Counted from the stretch's first letter, positions 37,265 through 46,245 are shown. The stretch: 64,000 nt of DNA from Flavobacterium gawalongense (GCF_007097265.1 NZ_VJZP01000003.1:124001-188000), one strand, 5' to 3'. Notes: generated by a model not told the origin, from the sequence alone. Made by a program: numbers and translations.

Positions 37265-39415
37265 ATGGCTTCAATAAAAATAAAACAACATGATATTAAA
37301 GATTGTGGTGCTGCTTGTTTGGTATCTATTGGAAATCATTACAAAGTTAATATCCCAATAGCAAGAATCCGTCAGTATGCCAATACCGACAAACGTGGCA
37401 CAAATGTCCTAGGAATTATCGAAGCTGCTGAAAAACTTGGCTTCACTGCCAAAGGTGTAAAAGGAGGCATAGATGCTATTGATAAAATTCCGCTCCCTGC
37501 TATTGCTCACGTGGTGATTAAAGAACAATTGCATCATTACATAGTGATTTACTCCGTTGGCAAAGGTAAAATTGAAGCAATGGATCCTGCTTTTGGAAAA
37601 ATGGAAACCTATACCTTTGAAGAATTTCAGAAAATATGGTCTGGCGTTTTGGTACTATTTGCTCCAAATGATGATTTCACAACGTATAACGAAAAAGTTT
37701 CTCCCGTAAAACGTTTTTTGCATTTGGTACAACCTCATAAAACTATCTTGATTCAAGCTTTAGTCGGGGCGATAGTGTTTACCGTACTTGGACTGGCTAT
37801 GTCTATTTATATACAAAAAATAACCGATTATGTTTTGGTGGAAGGCAATAGAAACTTACTGAATTTATTGAGCGTTTCTATGATTATTATCATTCTACTT
37901 CAAGGATATATAGGCTCAAAAAAGAGTGTTTTTGTCATGAAAACAGGGCAGTTGATAGATGCAAAATTGATTTTAGGATATTACAAACATTTACTTCATT
38001 TGCCTCAGCGTTTTTTTGACACCATGCAAATAGGAGAAATTACATCCCGAATAAGTGATGCTGTCAAAATACGTTCGTTTATAAACGAAGTGGCTATCGA
38101 TATGATTGTCAATATATTTATCGTTATATTTTCTTTCACTTTGATGTTTACCTATTATTGGAAATTGGCTTTAGTGATTTTGCTCGTAATCCCGTTTTAC
38201 GCCTTAATTTATTTTATTTTGAATAAATTCAATAAAAAAGTAGAACGAACCATTATGGAAAATGCAGCCGAATTGCAAACGCAATTGGTCGAAAGTGTTA
38301 CGCATATTCGTACAGTAAAAGAATTTGGAATTGAAGAGTTTTCGAATTTAAAAACCGAAAATAAATTTGTGAAATTATTGTTTACCACTTATAAATCGGG
38401 TTTGAACGGCATTTTTGCTGGAACTTCTACACAGTTTTTAGCTTCTCTTTTTACGGTGGTTTTAATGTGGATTGGTTCAGGATATGTGATTGACAGAGCT
38501 ATAACACCAGGAGAATTATTTTCATTTTACGCTTTGATAGGTTATTTTACTTCGCCAGTTGCATCCTTAATTGGAATGAATAAAACGGCACAAAATGCCT
38601 TGATTGCTGCCGATCGGCTTTTTGAAATCATGGATTTAGAAAGAGAAGAAACCGAAAATAAAATAGAACTACAAAGAGAGGATGTTGGCGACATTAAATT
38701 CGAAAATGTAAGTTTTCGTTACGGCTCACGAACGGAAGTGTTTAAGAACTTTAATGCCGTTTTCAAAAAGAACGAAACTACCGCCATTGTTGGCGAAAGT
38801 GGTAGCGGAAAAACCACTTTGATTTCGCTGTTGCAAAATTTATACCCAATAAAAGAGGGAAAGATATACATTGGCGATTATGACACACAGTTTATCCACT
38901 ATCAAAGTCTTCGTACTTGCATAGGTGTGATTCCGCAACAACTCAATTTATTCTCTGGAAATATTATCGGAAATATTGCTCTAGGCGATTCATTTCCAAA
39001 TATGCAACGCATCTTAGACTTATCCAAACAATTGGGAATTACGGAATTTGTCGAAAAACTACCAAATGGCTTTGACACTCAAATTGGCGAGAACGGAGCC
39101 ATGCTTTCTGGTGGACAAAAACAGCGTATTGCCATTGCCAGAGCATTATACAAAAACCCCGAAGTTTTATTGATGGATGAAGCCACCTCTTCTTTAGACA
39201 TCAATTCTGAACGAATTGTAAAAGAAGTAATAGACAATTTTAAAGCTCAAGGCAAAACAGTTATCGTCATTGCTCACAGATTGAGTACTATTGCTAATGC
39301 AAATACGATTTTGGTTATGGAAAATGGAATGATTGCAGAATCGGGAAATCACACCAATTTATTACACCAAAAAGGAAAGTATTTTGAATTGTGGAACAAA
39401 CAAAGTTTCGTTTGA
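37265..39415 (+). CDS. C39-peptidase bacteriocin ABC exporter
   Basis: A 716-residue peptidase-containing ABC transporter. The N-terminal C39 domain has catalytic Cys14 (DIKDCGAAC), His91 (LHHYIVIY) and Asp107 (MDPAFG), so it should cut GG leaders. Six transmembrane helices (about 155-430) and an ATPase domain follow with GESGSGKTT, LSGGQKQR, LLMDEATSSLD and IAHRLS. It directly follows the HlyD gene without a gap. Substrates are most likely the two small peptides upstream. Confidence 0.95.
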   Translation: MASIKIKQHDIKDCGAACLVSIGNHYKVNIPIARIRQYANTDKRGTNVLGIIEAAEKLGFTAKGVKGGIDAIDKIPLPAIAHVVIKEQLHHYIVIYSVGKGKIEAMDPAFGKMETYTFEEFQKIWSGVLVLFAPNDDFTTYNEKVSPVKRFLHLVQPHKTILIQALVGAIVFTVLGLAMSIYIQKITDYVLVEGNRNLLNLLSVSMIIIILLQGYIGSKKSVFVMKTGQLIDAKLILGYYKHLLHLPQRFFDTMQIGEITSRISDAVKIRSFINEVAIDMIVNIFIVIFSFTLMFTYYWKLALVILLVIPFYALIYFILNKFNKKVERTIMENAAELQTQLVESVTHIRTVKEFGIEEFSNLKTENKFVKLLFTTYKSGLNGIFAGTSTQFLASLFTVVLMWIGSGYVIDRAITPGELFSFYALIGYFTSPVASLIGMNKTAQNALIAADRLFEIMDLEREETENKIELQREDVGDIKFENVSFRYGSRTEVFKNFNAVFKKNETTAIVGESGSGKTTLISLLQNLYPIKEGKIYIGDYDTQFIHYQSLRTCIGVIPQQLNLFSGNIIGNIALGDSFPNMQRILDLSKQLGITEFVEKLPNGFDTQIGENGAMLSGGQKQRIAIARALYKNPEVLLMDEATSSLDINSERIVKEVIDNFKAQGKTVIVIAHRLSTIANANTILVMENGMIAESGNHTNLLHQKGKYFELWNKQSFV

Positions 39416-39419
39416 CTCT

Positions 39420-39512
39420 ATTAAAGACAACAAATTAAGTGTTGCTACTTATGCTAAATCTTTAGATAAAGATCTTATCGTTACAGGTTTCAAAAGAGCT
39501 GCTTTAGGATAA
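39420..39512 (+). repeat. Right direct repeat of the island: second copy of the tsf 3' end
   Basis: Begins 5 bases after the exporter stop and would encode IKDNKLSVATYAKSLDKDLI and on to AALG-stop. Against tsf it has 7 base changes, of which only three codon positions change two residues (M to L, A to T), so it derives from another functional tsf allele, not from random decay. It was followed by its own terminator, now split by a MITE. Confidence 0.85.
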
Positions 39513-39549
39513 TTAAACTTATTCCCTTATTAAAAACGCCTGATTTTAT

Positions 39550-39720
39550 GAGGGCACTGAAAAAGTCCTTAAAGAATTAGATTTCATTAAAAGAGTAGAA
39601 AAATAAGATTTTCTACTCTTTTTTTCATCCTGAAAATGAAATACTTAAGCAAAACTCGAATTTTCCTTAATTGCCTTAAAATGTCTAATTACTAAAAAGA
39701 GATACTTTTTCAGTGGCCTC
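39550..39720. mobile_element. 171-bp MITE inside a terminator loop
   Basis: Terminal inverted repeats of 17 bp with one mismatch (GAGGGCACTGAAAAAGT at 39550-39566; ACTTTTTCAGTGGCCTC at 39704-39720) and an 8-bp target duplication GATTTTAT (39542-39549 and 39721-39728). Removing the element and one target copy restores a perfect terminator (AAAACGCCTGAT, loop TTT, ATCAGGCGTTTT plus T-run) behind the tsf-end copy. Inside is another terminator-like hairpin (39591-39620). The left part also reads TEKVLKELDFIKRVEK-stop, maybe the tail of a lost transposase. Confidence 0.85.
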
Positions 39721-39916
39721 GATTTTATCAGGCGTTTTTTTTTGCGAATAATCAAAAATAGTGATTTTAAGTTCAATGATTAGAACTAGTTTTCATTTGC
39801 TAATATATTCAATTTTGAATTTAAAAAATACCTACTTATAGGTATTGTAGACACAGAAATTTGTAACGTATTTTGACAAAAATAAATATAACAAAATAAA
39901 TTTAAATCTTAAGACT

Positions 39917-40258
39917 ATGAAAAAAATAAATTTTTTAATTACATCTTTAGTTGTAATTGGCTTAACAACCATTTTTTATGCTTGTGAAGAAGAGTCGTCA
40001 ATTGATTCTCCAGTAGATAACACAATTTGCACAACAACTAGTTCAGGTTGTGGTGGATCTTTTGAAACTTGCGCAAATTCTACTTCAGTTTGGTATACAT
40101 ACAACGGAAAAAAGTACACTTGCTCATCTACTAGTAATTGCAACTCGGCTGCAACGGCATTAGTTAATGATATGTGTTCAAAAAGTGCGGTATCGAAAAC
40201 AGATTTCGATAAAAAAGTACAAGATGTATTAAATACTTTTCCTACCAATAATAAGTAA
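39917..40258 (+). CDS. Small cysteine-rich lipoprotein of unknown function
   Basis: A 113-residue protein with a lipoprotein signal peptide (lipobox FYAC, Cys23) and six or seven further cysteines in a Ser/Thr/Gly-rich segment (SGCGGSFETC, YTCSSTSNC), then a short helical C-terminus. I recognise no family. It lies among mobile remnants next to the island, with a small ATACCTA/TAGGTAT hairpin upstream (39828-39845). The gap 39729-39916 is otherwise empty. Confidence 0.65.
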   Translation: MKKINFLITSLVVIGLTTIFYACEEESSIDSPVDNTICTTTSSGCGGSFETCANSTSVWYTYNGKKYTCSSTSNCNSAATALVNDMCSKSAVSKTDFDKKVQDVLNTFPTNNK

Positions 40259-40347
40259 GCTAGTCAAAAAAATACTTTACAATATTTTTTACTTGAAAGC
40301 AGTTTTATATTGTTCAAAATATGAAAATAAAGTATCCAATCATTTAA

Positions 40348-40458
40348 GGGCATCTCTAAAAACTATGTTTTTTTTATAATTTTACTTATTTTAAATTATT
40401 GTAAATAAGACATTTACATTTTTGTAAATTCAAAAAAAGTGATTTTTTAGAGGTGCCC
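40348..40458. mobile_element. 111-bp inverted-repeat element (MITE-like)
   Basis: GGGCATCTCTAAAAA at the left and TTTTTTAGAGGTGCCC at the right form terminal inverted repeats with one mismatch over about 15 bp; the interior is very AT-rich and non-coding. No clear target duplication is visible. It abuts a transposase remnant, so it may be an internally deleted relative of an IS5-type element. Confidence 0.65.
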
Positions 40459-40459
40459 T

Positions 40460-40762
40460 TATGTAAAAAGATTTGCAGCAAACCCACACGATAGTAAAAT
40501 CTTGGAAGAATCATTAGCCCAAAGTGAGCGAGTGAGAAAATATGTTGGAGGAATAAGACTAAGAATAGTTGGCACAGACAGGGGCTTTAGAGGTAAATCA
40601 TAAGTTGATGGAACACAAATACTGATTCCAAAAAACAGAAAAGAAAGTTCGAGTTACAAACAAGAAGCTGTCAAGAAAAGATTTAGAGCAAGAGCGGCAA
40701 TTGAACCCACGAAATCACATTTAAAAAGAAACCACGCTTTAGGATTAAACTTCCTCAAAGGC
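40460..40762 (+). pseudogene. IS5-type transposase remnant
   Basis: One frame reads VKRFAANPHDSKILEESL, then IVGTDRGFRGKS, an in-frame TAA (40601-40603), and RFRARAAIEPTKSHLKRNHA and on to LNFLKG. This is the C-terminal part of an IS5-family DDE transposase, with the second Asp (TDRGF) and the final Glu (AAIEP). The N-terminus is gone and the 3' end breaks off into a different gene at about 40763. Confidence 0.78.
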
Positions 40763-41204
40763 GATGCAGGTGAAGACCTAATAAAAAACACTTTTGTATT
40801 GATAAACGAATTTAATACACAAACAAGGAAGAGGTGGCAAAAAAGCAGGTGGCTGGTTAAGTGCTGTTGGTACAGTGGCAAGTTATGTTCCAGGCGCATC
40901 AACACAATCAACTATTTCTAATGTAGCCGCAATAGGTGTTACTGTGGCCGGTAAAGGGTATATTGTTAAAACAAAGGCACACTCATATCGATTGGATTGG
41001 AATGAAGAAGTCGCAGCAAAATTCTATAACGACTTTTGGGCAACAGATAAAAGTATAACTCCTGCAAAGAAAAAAGCATTTGATGAAACTGATATTTTCA
41101 AGTTGGTTCATATAGGCACAGACGATTCGTGGGCAGATGTACAATCTTCCATTTTTACTAATAAAACAGATGTGAATTATCATGTGGCTACTATTGCATC
41201 TTAA
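40763..41204 (+). pseudogene. Truncated, frameshifted duplicate of the secreted-protein gene at 41291
   Basis: From DAGEDLIKNTFVLINEF onward this matches the middle of the next gene (DAGEELIKNTFVLVNEF). After a one-base frame change near 40827 it continues NKEEVAKKAGGWLSAVGTVA and SYVPGASTQSTISN to SSIFTNK, then stops early. The first third is missing and is replaced by transposase sequence. A tandem duplication, later cut by an IS, is the simplest history. Confidence 0.8.
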
Positions 41205-41290
41205 AAATATTAACAATATTTACAGCATTAAAAAAAAATTAAACATAAACAACTAAACACCAACACTTAACCCTTGAAATTAAAACAAAT

Positions 41291-42505
41291 ATGAAAAAAA
41301 TTTACTTATTGTATGCCTTTTTGATGATACTATCAGTACAAGCACAAGAGACCAAAGAGCAATCGGTAAAATACCGTAGAAGTTCTCTATACACAGTCAT
41401 GGTAGATGCACCAAATTTACCATATGCCGATTCTATAAAAAAATTCTTCATTAACAGTCCTATTCCTGAAAAATTTAACGATCATAATTTAGGAAATCGC
41501 GTTTTTACAAGTTTTGCTTCACCAACAGAAGCAAATCCAGTAACAGCCAACGAAATTCTATTAAACAGTATTGCAAAAGAAGCGATTGCCAAATGGTTCA
41601 ATCGTTCTGAAAAAGGAGGATTCAATATGGATCTAATAAAATCCAGAGGGAGCTATGATGCCTCTGTGTTAGACATAGCTACTGCAAAAGCAAGTAAAAG
41701 AGGTCTTGATATGTTAGCTGATGCAGGTGAAGAATTAATCAAAAATACATTCGTATTGGTTAATGAATTTAAATATACTTCAAAAGAAGAAGTGGCTAAA
41801 AAAGCAAGTGGCTGGTTAAAAGTAGTTGGATCAGTTGCAAGTTATGTGCCTGGAGGATCAACAGTGTCAACCATTTCGAATGCAGCCGCAGTAGGAGCAA
41901 CCGTTGCCGGCAAAGGCTATATTGTAAGAACAAATGCACATTTATACCGTTTGGATTGGAATGAAGAAGCAGCAACAAAATTCTACAATGAATATTGGGC
42001 CGATGACAACACAATCACAGAAGAAAAGAAACAAGCTTTTGACGAGTCAAAAATTTTCAAATTAGTTTACGTAGGTTCCGACAATTCTTGGGCCGATGTA
42101 CAATCATCTATTTTCACAAAGAAAAGAGAAGAGCAATTGGTACAAAGAGCTACAATAAAAGCGGTCGATGCTGTTATTATAGAACTTCAAAAAAACCATG
42201 AGGAGTTCAAAACAAAAACCCCTCTTTTTACAGGCGAACCAATCACGGCAAAAATTGGAACAAAAGAAGGTGTAAGCAACAAATCTAAATTTGAAGTTTT
42301 AGAACAACAAATTGATGAAAATGGTAAAACTAGCTACGCAGTAGTTGGATCTGTAAAAGTTGATGAAGATTTTCCTATTTGGGATAATCGTTTCGGAGCA
42401 GAAGACGAAAACCCGGATAGTAAAATAGACAGAACTTATTTCAAAAAAGTAAGTGGGAAAGACTTCCATCCAGGAATGTTAATCGTTCAGAAAAAAGGAA
42501 AATAA
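41291..42505 (+). CDS. Secreted protein of unknown function, first of a five-gene operon
   Basis: A 404-residue protein with a signal peptide (ending SVQAQ). It has a Gly/Ala/Ser/Val-rich hydrophobic hairpin (about 183-215, SGWLKVVGSVASYVPGGSTV) that looks like a membrane-inserting or glycine-zipper segment, then a conserved-looking block (YRLDWNEEAATKFYNEYWADDN). I do not recognise the family. A damaged copy of residues 145-285 lies directly upstream. It is followed by four more exported proteins at spacings of 15-21 bases. Confidence 0.8.
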   Translation: MKKIYLLYAFLMILSVQAQETKEQSVKYRRSSLYTVMVDAPNLPYADSIKKFFINSPIPEKFNDHNLGNRVFTSFASPTEANPVTANEILLNSIAKEAIAKWFNRSEKGGFNMDLIKSRGSYDASVLDIATAKASKRGLDMLADAGEELIKNTFVLVNEFKYTSKEEVAKKASGWLKVVGSVASYVPGGSTVSTISNAAAVGATVAGKGYIVRTNAHLYRLDWNEEAATKFYNEYWADDNTITEEKKQAFDESKIFKLVYVGSDNSWADVQSSIFTKKREEQLVQRATIKAVDAVIIELQKNHEEFKTKTPLFTGEPITAKIGTKEGVSNKSKFEVLEQQIDENGKTSYAVVGSVKVDEDFPIWDNRFGAEDENPDSKIDRTYFKKVSGKDFHPGMLIVQKKGK

Positions 42506-42526
42506 GAACCTCAAATTAAATGAAAA

Positions 42527-43045
42527 ATGAAAAAACAAATAATTACAGTATTATTAATGCTTATTGCATCAGCATCAACTTTTGCTCAGTCCGGGAAACA
42601 AAAAAAAGCAGACAAAGCAACCGAAGCATGGAGATATGAGATAGAATGTGCAGGTGTAGGAACTGATGGAACTTACCTAATAAAAGTTTGGTCCTATTCT
42701 AAAAAACCAAGCATAGCAATTACACAAGCAAAAAAGAATGCCGTTCATGGTGTAATCTTCAAAGGATTTGGTGGTGATGGCAGAGGTTGTTCATCCCAAA
42801 AACCTATGGCTACAAACCCTAACGTTGAAATGGAAAAAATGGATTTCTTTGAACCCTTTTTTGAAGAAGGTGGAAAATACATGAAATTCGTGTCTGAATC
42901 AACGGACGGAATGGTTGATGCTTCAGACAGAATGAAAGTAGGTAAAGAATATAAAATAGGAGTAATTGTATCCGTATCTAAAGATGCGTTAAGACATGAT
43001 TTAGAAGCTGCTGGAATAATTAGAGGACTTTCATCTGGTTTTTAA
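42527..43045 (+). CDS. Secreted protein, paralogue of the next gene
   Basis: A 172-residue exported protein (signal peptide ending STFAQ) whose core EIECAGVGTDGTYLIKVWSY and AITQAKKNAVHGVIF matches the next gene product (KTECMGIEHDGSLTLKAWGN, EQAKKNAVRDVIF). The repeated pattern AxxxAKKNAVxxVIF recalls small LPP20/FlgT-like folds, but I cannot assign it. Second gene of the operon. Confidence 0.75.
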   Translation: MKKQIITVLLMLIASASTFAQSGKQKKADKATEAWRYEIECAGVGTDGTYLIKVWSYSKKPSIAITQAKKNAVHGVIFKGFGGDGRGCSSQKPMATNPNVEMEKMDFFEPFFEEGGKYMKFVSESTDGMVDASDRMKVGKEYKIGVIVSVSKDALRHDLEAAGIIRGLSSGF

Positions 43046-43063
43046 CCCTAAAAAATAAAAATT

Positions 43064-43543
43064 ATGAAACTTAAATTAACTTTAATCATCTGCCTTTTCA
43101 CTCTAACGTTTATATATTCCCAGAAAAAAATATCTGGAAACTATATCTACAAGACCGAGTGCATGGGCATTGAACATGATGGATCTTTGACCCTAAAAGC
43201 ATGGGGCAACGGGAGAAATAGGGCTGACGCAGTGGAACAAGCTAAAAAAAATGCAGTAAGAGATGTGATATTTCAAAGTATTCTGGAAGGAAAGCAAGAT
43301 TGCTTAAAAAAACCGCTAATCACTGAAGTAAATGCTGAAGAAAAGTATGAAGATTATTTTAACAAATTTTTTACAGACGGTGGCCAATACCTAAACTTCA
43401 TTACATTAAAAGCCGAAAGGATTGGCGAAAAAATTAGCCGCGACAGAAAAAAGGCCAGAGAAAGTGTCACCAATGGCTTAGTGCTAAGCGTATTACGCTC
43501 TGAATTAAAAAGCAAATTAATTGCTGACGGGATTATCAAATAA
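43064..43543 (+). CDS. Secreted protein, paralogue of the previous gene
   Basis: A 159-residue exported protein (signal peptide ending FIYSQ). It shares with the preceding product the order beta-rich N-terminal part, QAKKNAVRDVIF helix, a Cys near the centre, FF-DGGQYLNFI and a C-terminal LxSxLIADGIIK. This points to an old tandem duplication. Function unknown; it starts 18 bases after its neighbour. Confidence 0.75.
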   Translation: MKLKLTLIICLFTLTFIYSQKKISGNYIYKTECMGIEHDGSLTLKAWGNGRNRADAVEQAKKNAVRDVIFQSILEGKQDCLKKPLITEVNAEEKYEDYFNKFFTDGGQYLNFITLKAERIGEKISRDRKKARESVTNGLVLSVLRSELKSKLIADGIIK

Positions 43544-43560
43544 TAAAGTAATTATATACA

Positions 43561-44514
43561 ATGAGAAAAATAACAACAAAAATATTCGCTATACTGTTTA
43601 TACTTACGGCAAGTTTATCATATGCTCAAGCAAAAAAACCAACAATCATGGTTGTGCCAAGTGACGTCTGGTGTAATAAAAATGGCTATATGTTGGAATT
43701 CGACAATCAAGGCTCCATAGTAAAAATACCAGATTACAAAAGAGCTTTTCAAGAAAACGCTGATTTATTAACTGTAATAAGTAAAATCAATGGTTTAATG
43801 GCCGAAAGAGGCTTTCCATTAAAAAACATGGAATCTGCCATAAAAACATTGGAATCTGAAAGTGCTGAAAATGCAATGTTAACTTCAAAATCTGGCGCTG
43901 GAGTTGTTGAAAGTCCTGTAGACAAATTGAAAAAAGTCGCTAAAGCCGATATCATCATGCAATTAACTTGGACACTAAACACTACTGGTCCAAAAAAATC
44001 TGTAAATTTCACTTTACAAGGGTTAGATTCATACACTGATAAAGAGATTGCGACAGCAACAGGTACTGGAGCCTCATCTTTCTCGGTAGAGTTACCGGTA
44101 CTATTAGAAGAATCTGTATTAGCACACATTGATAATTTCAACGTATCACTTCAAAAACATTTTGATGATATGTTTGAAAACGGAAGAGAAATTATCATTA
44201 GAGTGAAAAAATTCGATTCTTGGACCGGTGATTTAGAAAAAGAATACGATGGAAAAGAATTAAGTTCAGTTATTGAGGATTGGATGGCAGCAAATTCAGT
44301 AAAAGGACGTTTTAACACTAGTGATGCTACAGAAAACATGATTCTTTTCGAACAAGTAAGAATTCCTCTTTATGATACAACCGGAAAAGCGATTGATGCT
44401 AGAGGTTTTGCCAAAAGCCTACAAGAATTTTTAAAGAAAGCCCCTTACACAATTCCTAACAAATTAACGATGAAAGGTTTAGGACAGGCAGTAATAGTTT
44501 TAGGCGAAAAATAA
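43561..44514 (+). CDS. Secreted DUF6175-like protein
   Basis: A 317-residue exported protein (signal peptide ending LSYAQ). It opens with KPTIMVVPSDVWCNKNGYM and later has KADIIMQLTWTLN, VNFTLQGLDSYTDKEIATAT, a pattern like CsgG/LpoB-type periplasmic domains. I associate it with DUF6175 from memory, with moderate confidence. Fourth gene of the operon; 17 bases after the third. Confidence 0.7.
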   Translation: MRKITTKIFAILFILTASLSYAQAKKPTIMVVPSDVWCNKNGYMLEFDNQGSIVKIPDYKRAFQENADLLTVISKINGLMAERGFPLKNMESAIKTLESESAENAMLTSKSGAGVVESPVDKLKKVAKADIIMQLTWTLNTTGPKKSVNFTLQGLDSYTDKEIATATGTGASSFSVELPVLLEESVLAHIDNFNVSLQKHFDDMFENGREIIIRVKKFDSWTGDLEKEYDGKELSSVIEDWMAANSVKGRFNTSDATENMILFEQVRIPLYDTTGKAIDARGFAKSLQEFLKKAPYTIPNKLTMKGLGQAVIVLGEK

Positions 44515-44529
44515 TCTAAATAATAAAAC

Positions 44530-45498
44530 ATGAAAAAATCAATTAATAAATTCATATATAGTTTTGCAGCAATAGTAAGTTTTACAGCTACTTCTGTAGC
44601 TCAAAATGTAGCAAAATCTGATGAGTTAGGAAAAATTGCACTTACAGCATACATTCCATCACAAGAAAGTATGTCCGAACATACAACAAATATGCTAACT
44701 AATAAATTGAATCAAATTATTAGCACAAATGGCATCGCTAATTCTAATTATAATTCTAGATTTATCATCACAGCTAATGCAAATGTTATGACTAAAGATC
44801 TAACGGCAACTGCTCCCCCTATGACAGCATTGACATTAGATGTAACATTATACATAGGAGATGGAATTGATGGTAAAAAATTCGCCAGCAAATCGTTAAC
44901 GTTAAAAGGTGTTGGCACTAATGAAACAAAAGCATATATCGATGCGATGAAATCTATTAATCAAAACGATGCCGGAATTCAATCATTTGTAACCAATGCA
45001 AAAAACAAAATTATAGATTATTATAATGCTAATTGTAATAAGTTAATCAAAGAAGTACAAGTTCTTGACAAACAAAACTTGTACGAAGAAGCTATTTTCA
45101 AACTTACTTCCGTTCCAGTTGAATGTACTGATTGTTACAACAAAACAATGGCTGTAATCCCTGCTATTTACAAGAAGAAAATCAACAGAGATTGTTCTGT
45201 AAAATTAGCCGAAGCAAATCATCTATGGAATACAAACCAAGATTATGACACAGCCGTTTCAGTTGGCGAAATCTTAAACTCAATTGACCCTAGTGCTGCT
45301 TGTTTTAATGAAGTAAAAGCACTTTCTAACAGAGTTGGAAAAAGGATTCTTGAAATTGATAAAAGAGAATGGAATCTAAACTATGAAAAAGAAGTTGGTT
45401 TGCAAAAAGATCTGATCAAAGCATATCGCGATGTAGGTGTTGCCTATGGTAACGGTCAGCCAAAAAATGTTACTTACAACGTTATTGGTTGGTGGTAA
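44530..45498 (+). CDS. Secreted protein with CsgG-like start and helical repeats
   Basis: A 322-residue exported protein (signal peptide ending SVAQN). The N-terminal part (ALTAYIPSQESMSEHTTNM, TLDVTLYIGDGIDGKKFAS) resembles the LpoB/CsgG type; the C-terminal half has two Cys pairs (VECTDCYNK, DPSAAC) and TPR-like helices. Last gene of the operon, ending at a terminator. Function unknown. Confidence 0.72.
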   Translation: MKKSINKFIYSFAAIVSFTATSVAQNVAKSDELGKIALTAYIPSQESMSEHTTNMLTNKLNQIISTNGIANSNYNSRFIITANANVMTKDLTATAPPMTALTLDVTLYIGDGIDGKKFASKSLTLKGVGTNETKAYIDAMKSINQNDAGIQSFVTNAKNKIIDYYNANCNKLIKEVQVLDKQNLYEEAIFKLTSVPVECTDCYNKTMAVIPAIYKKKINRDCSVKLAEANHLWNTNQDYDTAVSVGEILNSIDPSAACFNEVKALSNRVGKRILEIDKREWNLNYEKEVGLQKDLIKAYRDVGVAYGNGQPKNVTYNVIGWW

Positions 45499-45524
45499 AA
45501 CATCAACTAAAAAATAATCAATAC

Positions 45525-45555
45525 AAACCCCAATCTTAGTATTGGGGTTTTCTTT
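45525..45555 (+). terminator. Terminator of the five-gene secreted-protein operon
   Basis: Stem AAACCCCAAT/ATTGGGGTTT (45525-45534 and 45541-45550), 6-base loop, T-rich tail; 27 bases after the last stop. Confidence 0.87.
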
Positions 45556-45568
45556 TCGACAAAAACCT

Positions 45569-45576
45569 TAACTTTG
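45569..45576 (+). promoter_or_regulatory. -7 box of the queuosine-transporter gene
   Basis: TAACTTTG fits TAnnTTTG, 20 bases before the ATG at 45596. No clear -33 TTTG; the preceding terminator occupies that place. Confidence 0.5.
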
Positions 45577-45595
45577 AAAAAACTAATTGTTTTTT

Positions 45596-46243
45596 ATGTT
45601 TAGATCCAAAAAAGATATTGTGTTCATAATCCTAGCAGGAATTTTCATAACCAATGCTGTTGTAGCTGAATTAATAGGAGGGAAACTTATTTACGTAGGT
45701 CCTTATTTGATGAGTATCGGCATATTGCCATGGCCAATAGTATTTGTAACAACGGATTTAATCAACGAATATTTTGGAGAAAAAGGGGTTAAAAAATTGT
45801 CATTGATAACCGCAAGTTTAATTGCTTATTGTTTTATATTACTTTTCTTTGCTTTAAAAATACCCGCTGTAAAAGGAACAAATTTGGTAACCGATGCGCA
45901 ATTCAATGGTGTATTTGGACAAAGCATGTGGATAATTGTTGGCAGCATTACAGCTTTTTTAGTTTCACAATTAATTGACGTAAGTATTTTTCACTTTTTT
46001 AAAAACAAAACCGGCAATAAAATGATTTGGTTACGAAGCACTGGATCAACTGTTATTTCGCAATTATTTGATAGTTTTATTGTATTAGGGATTGCCTTCT
46101 GGATGACCGGAAAAATGACTGCCGAAGTTTATATTGCTTCTGCATTTACTGGATATTTTGTAAAGTTGATTATTGCTATTTTACTAACGCCGTTAATTTA
46201 TTTAGGGCATTCATTAATTGAAAAATACATTCATAATAAATAA
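45596..46243 (+). CDS. yhhQ: Queuosine precursor transporter (YhhQ family)
   Basis: A 215-residue inner-membrane protein with six helices matching the VUT/YhhQ family (AVVAELIGGKLIYVG, FVTTDLINEYFGEKG, GSTVISQLFDSFIV), which imports queuine or preQ precursors for tRNA modification. The frame opens at a TTG at 45587, but the ATG at 45596 follows the -7 box at a better distance. Two bases separate it from tag. Confidence 0.92.
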   Translation: MFRSKKDIVFIILAGIFITNAVVAELIGGKLIYVGPYLMSIGILPWPIVFVTTDLINEYFGEKGVKKLSLITASLIAYCFILLFFALKIPAVKGTNLVTDAQFNGVFGQSMWIIVGSITAFLVSQLIDVSIFHFFKNKTGNKMIWLRSTGSTVISQLFDSFIVLGIAFWMTGKMTAEVYIASAFTGYFVKLIIAILLTPLIYLGHSLIEKYIHNK

Positions 46244-46245
46244 TC

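Noticed and set aside
40654..40911. Minus-strand frame of 85 codons across the transposase remnant
   Set aside because: It is a shadow of the degraded plus-strand transposase and duplicate.
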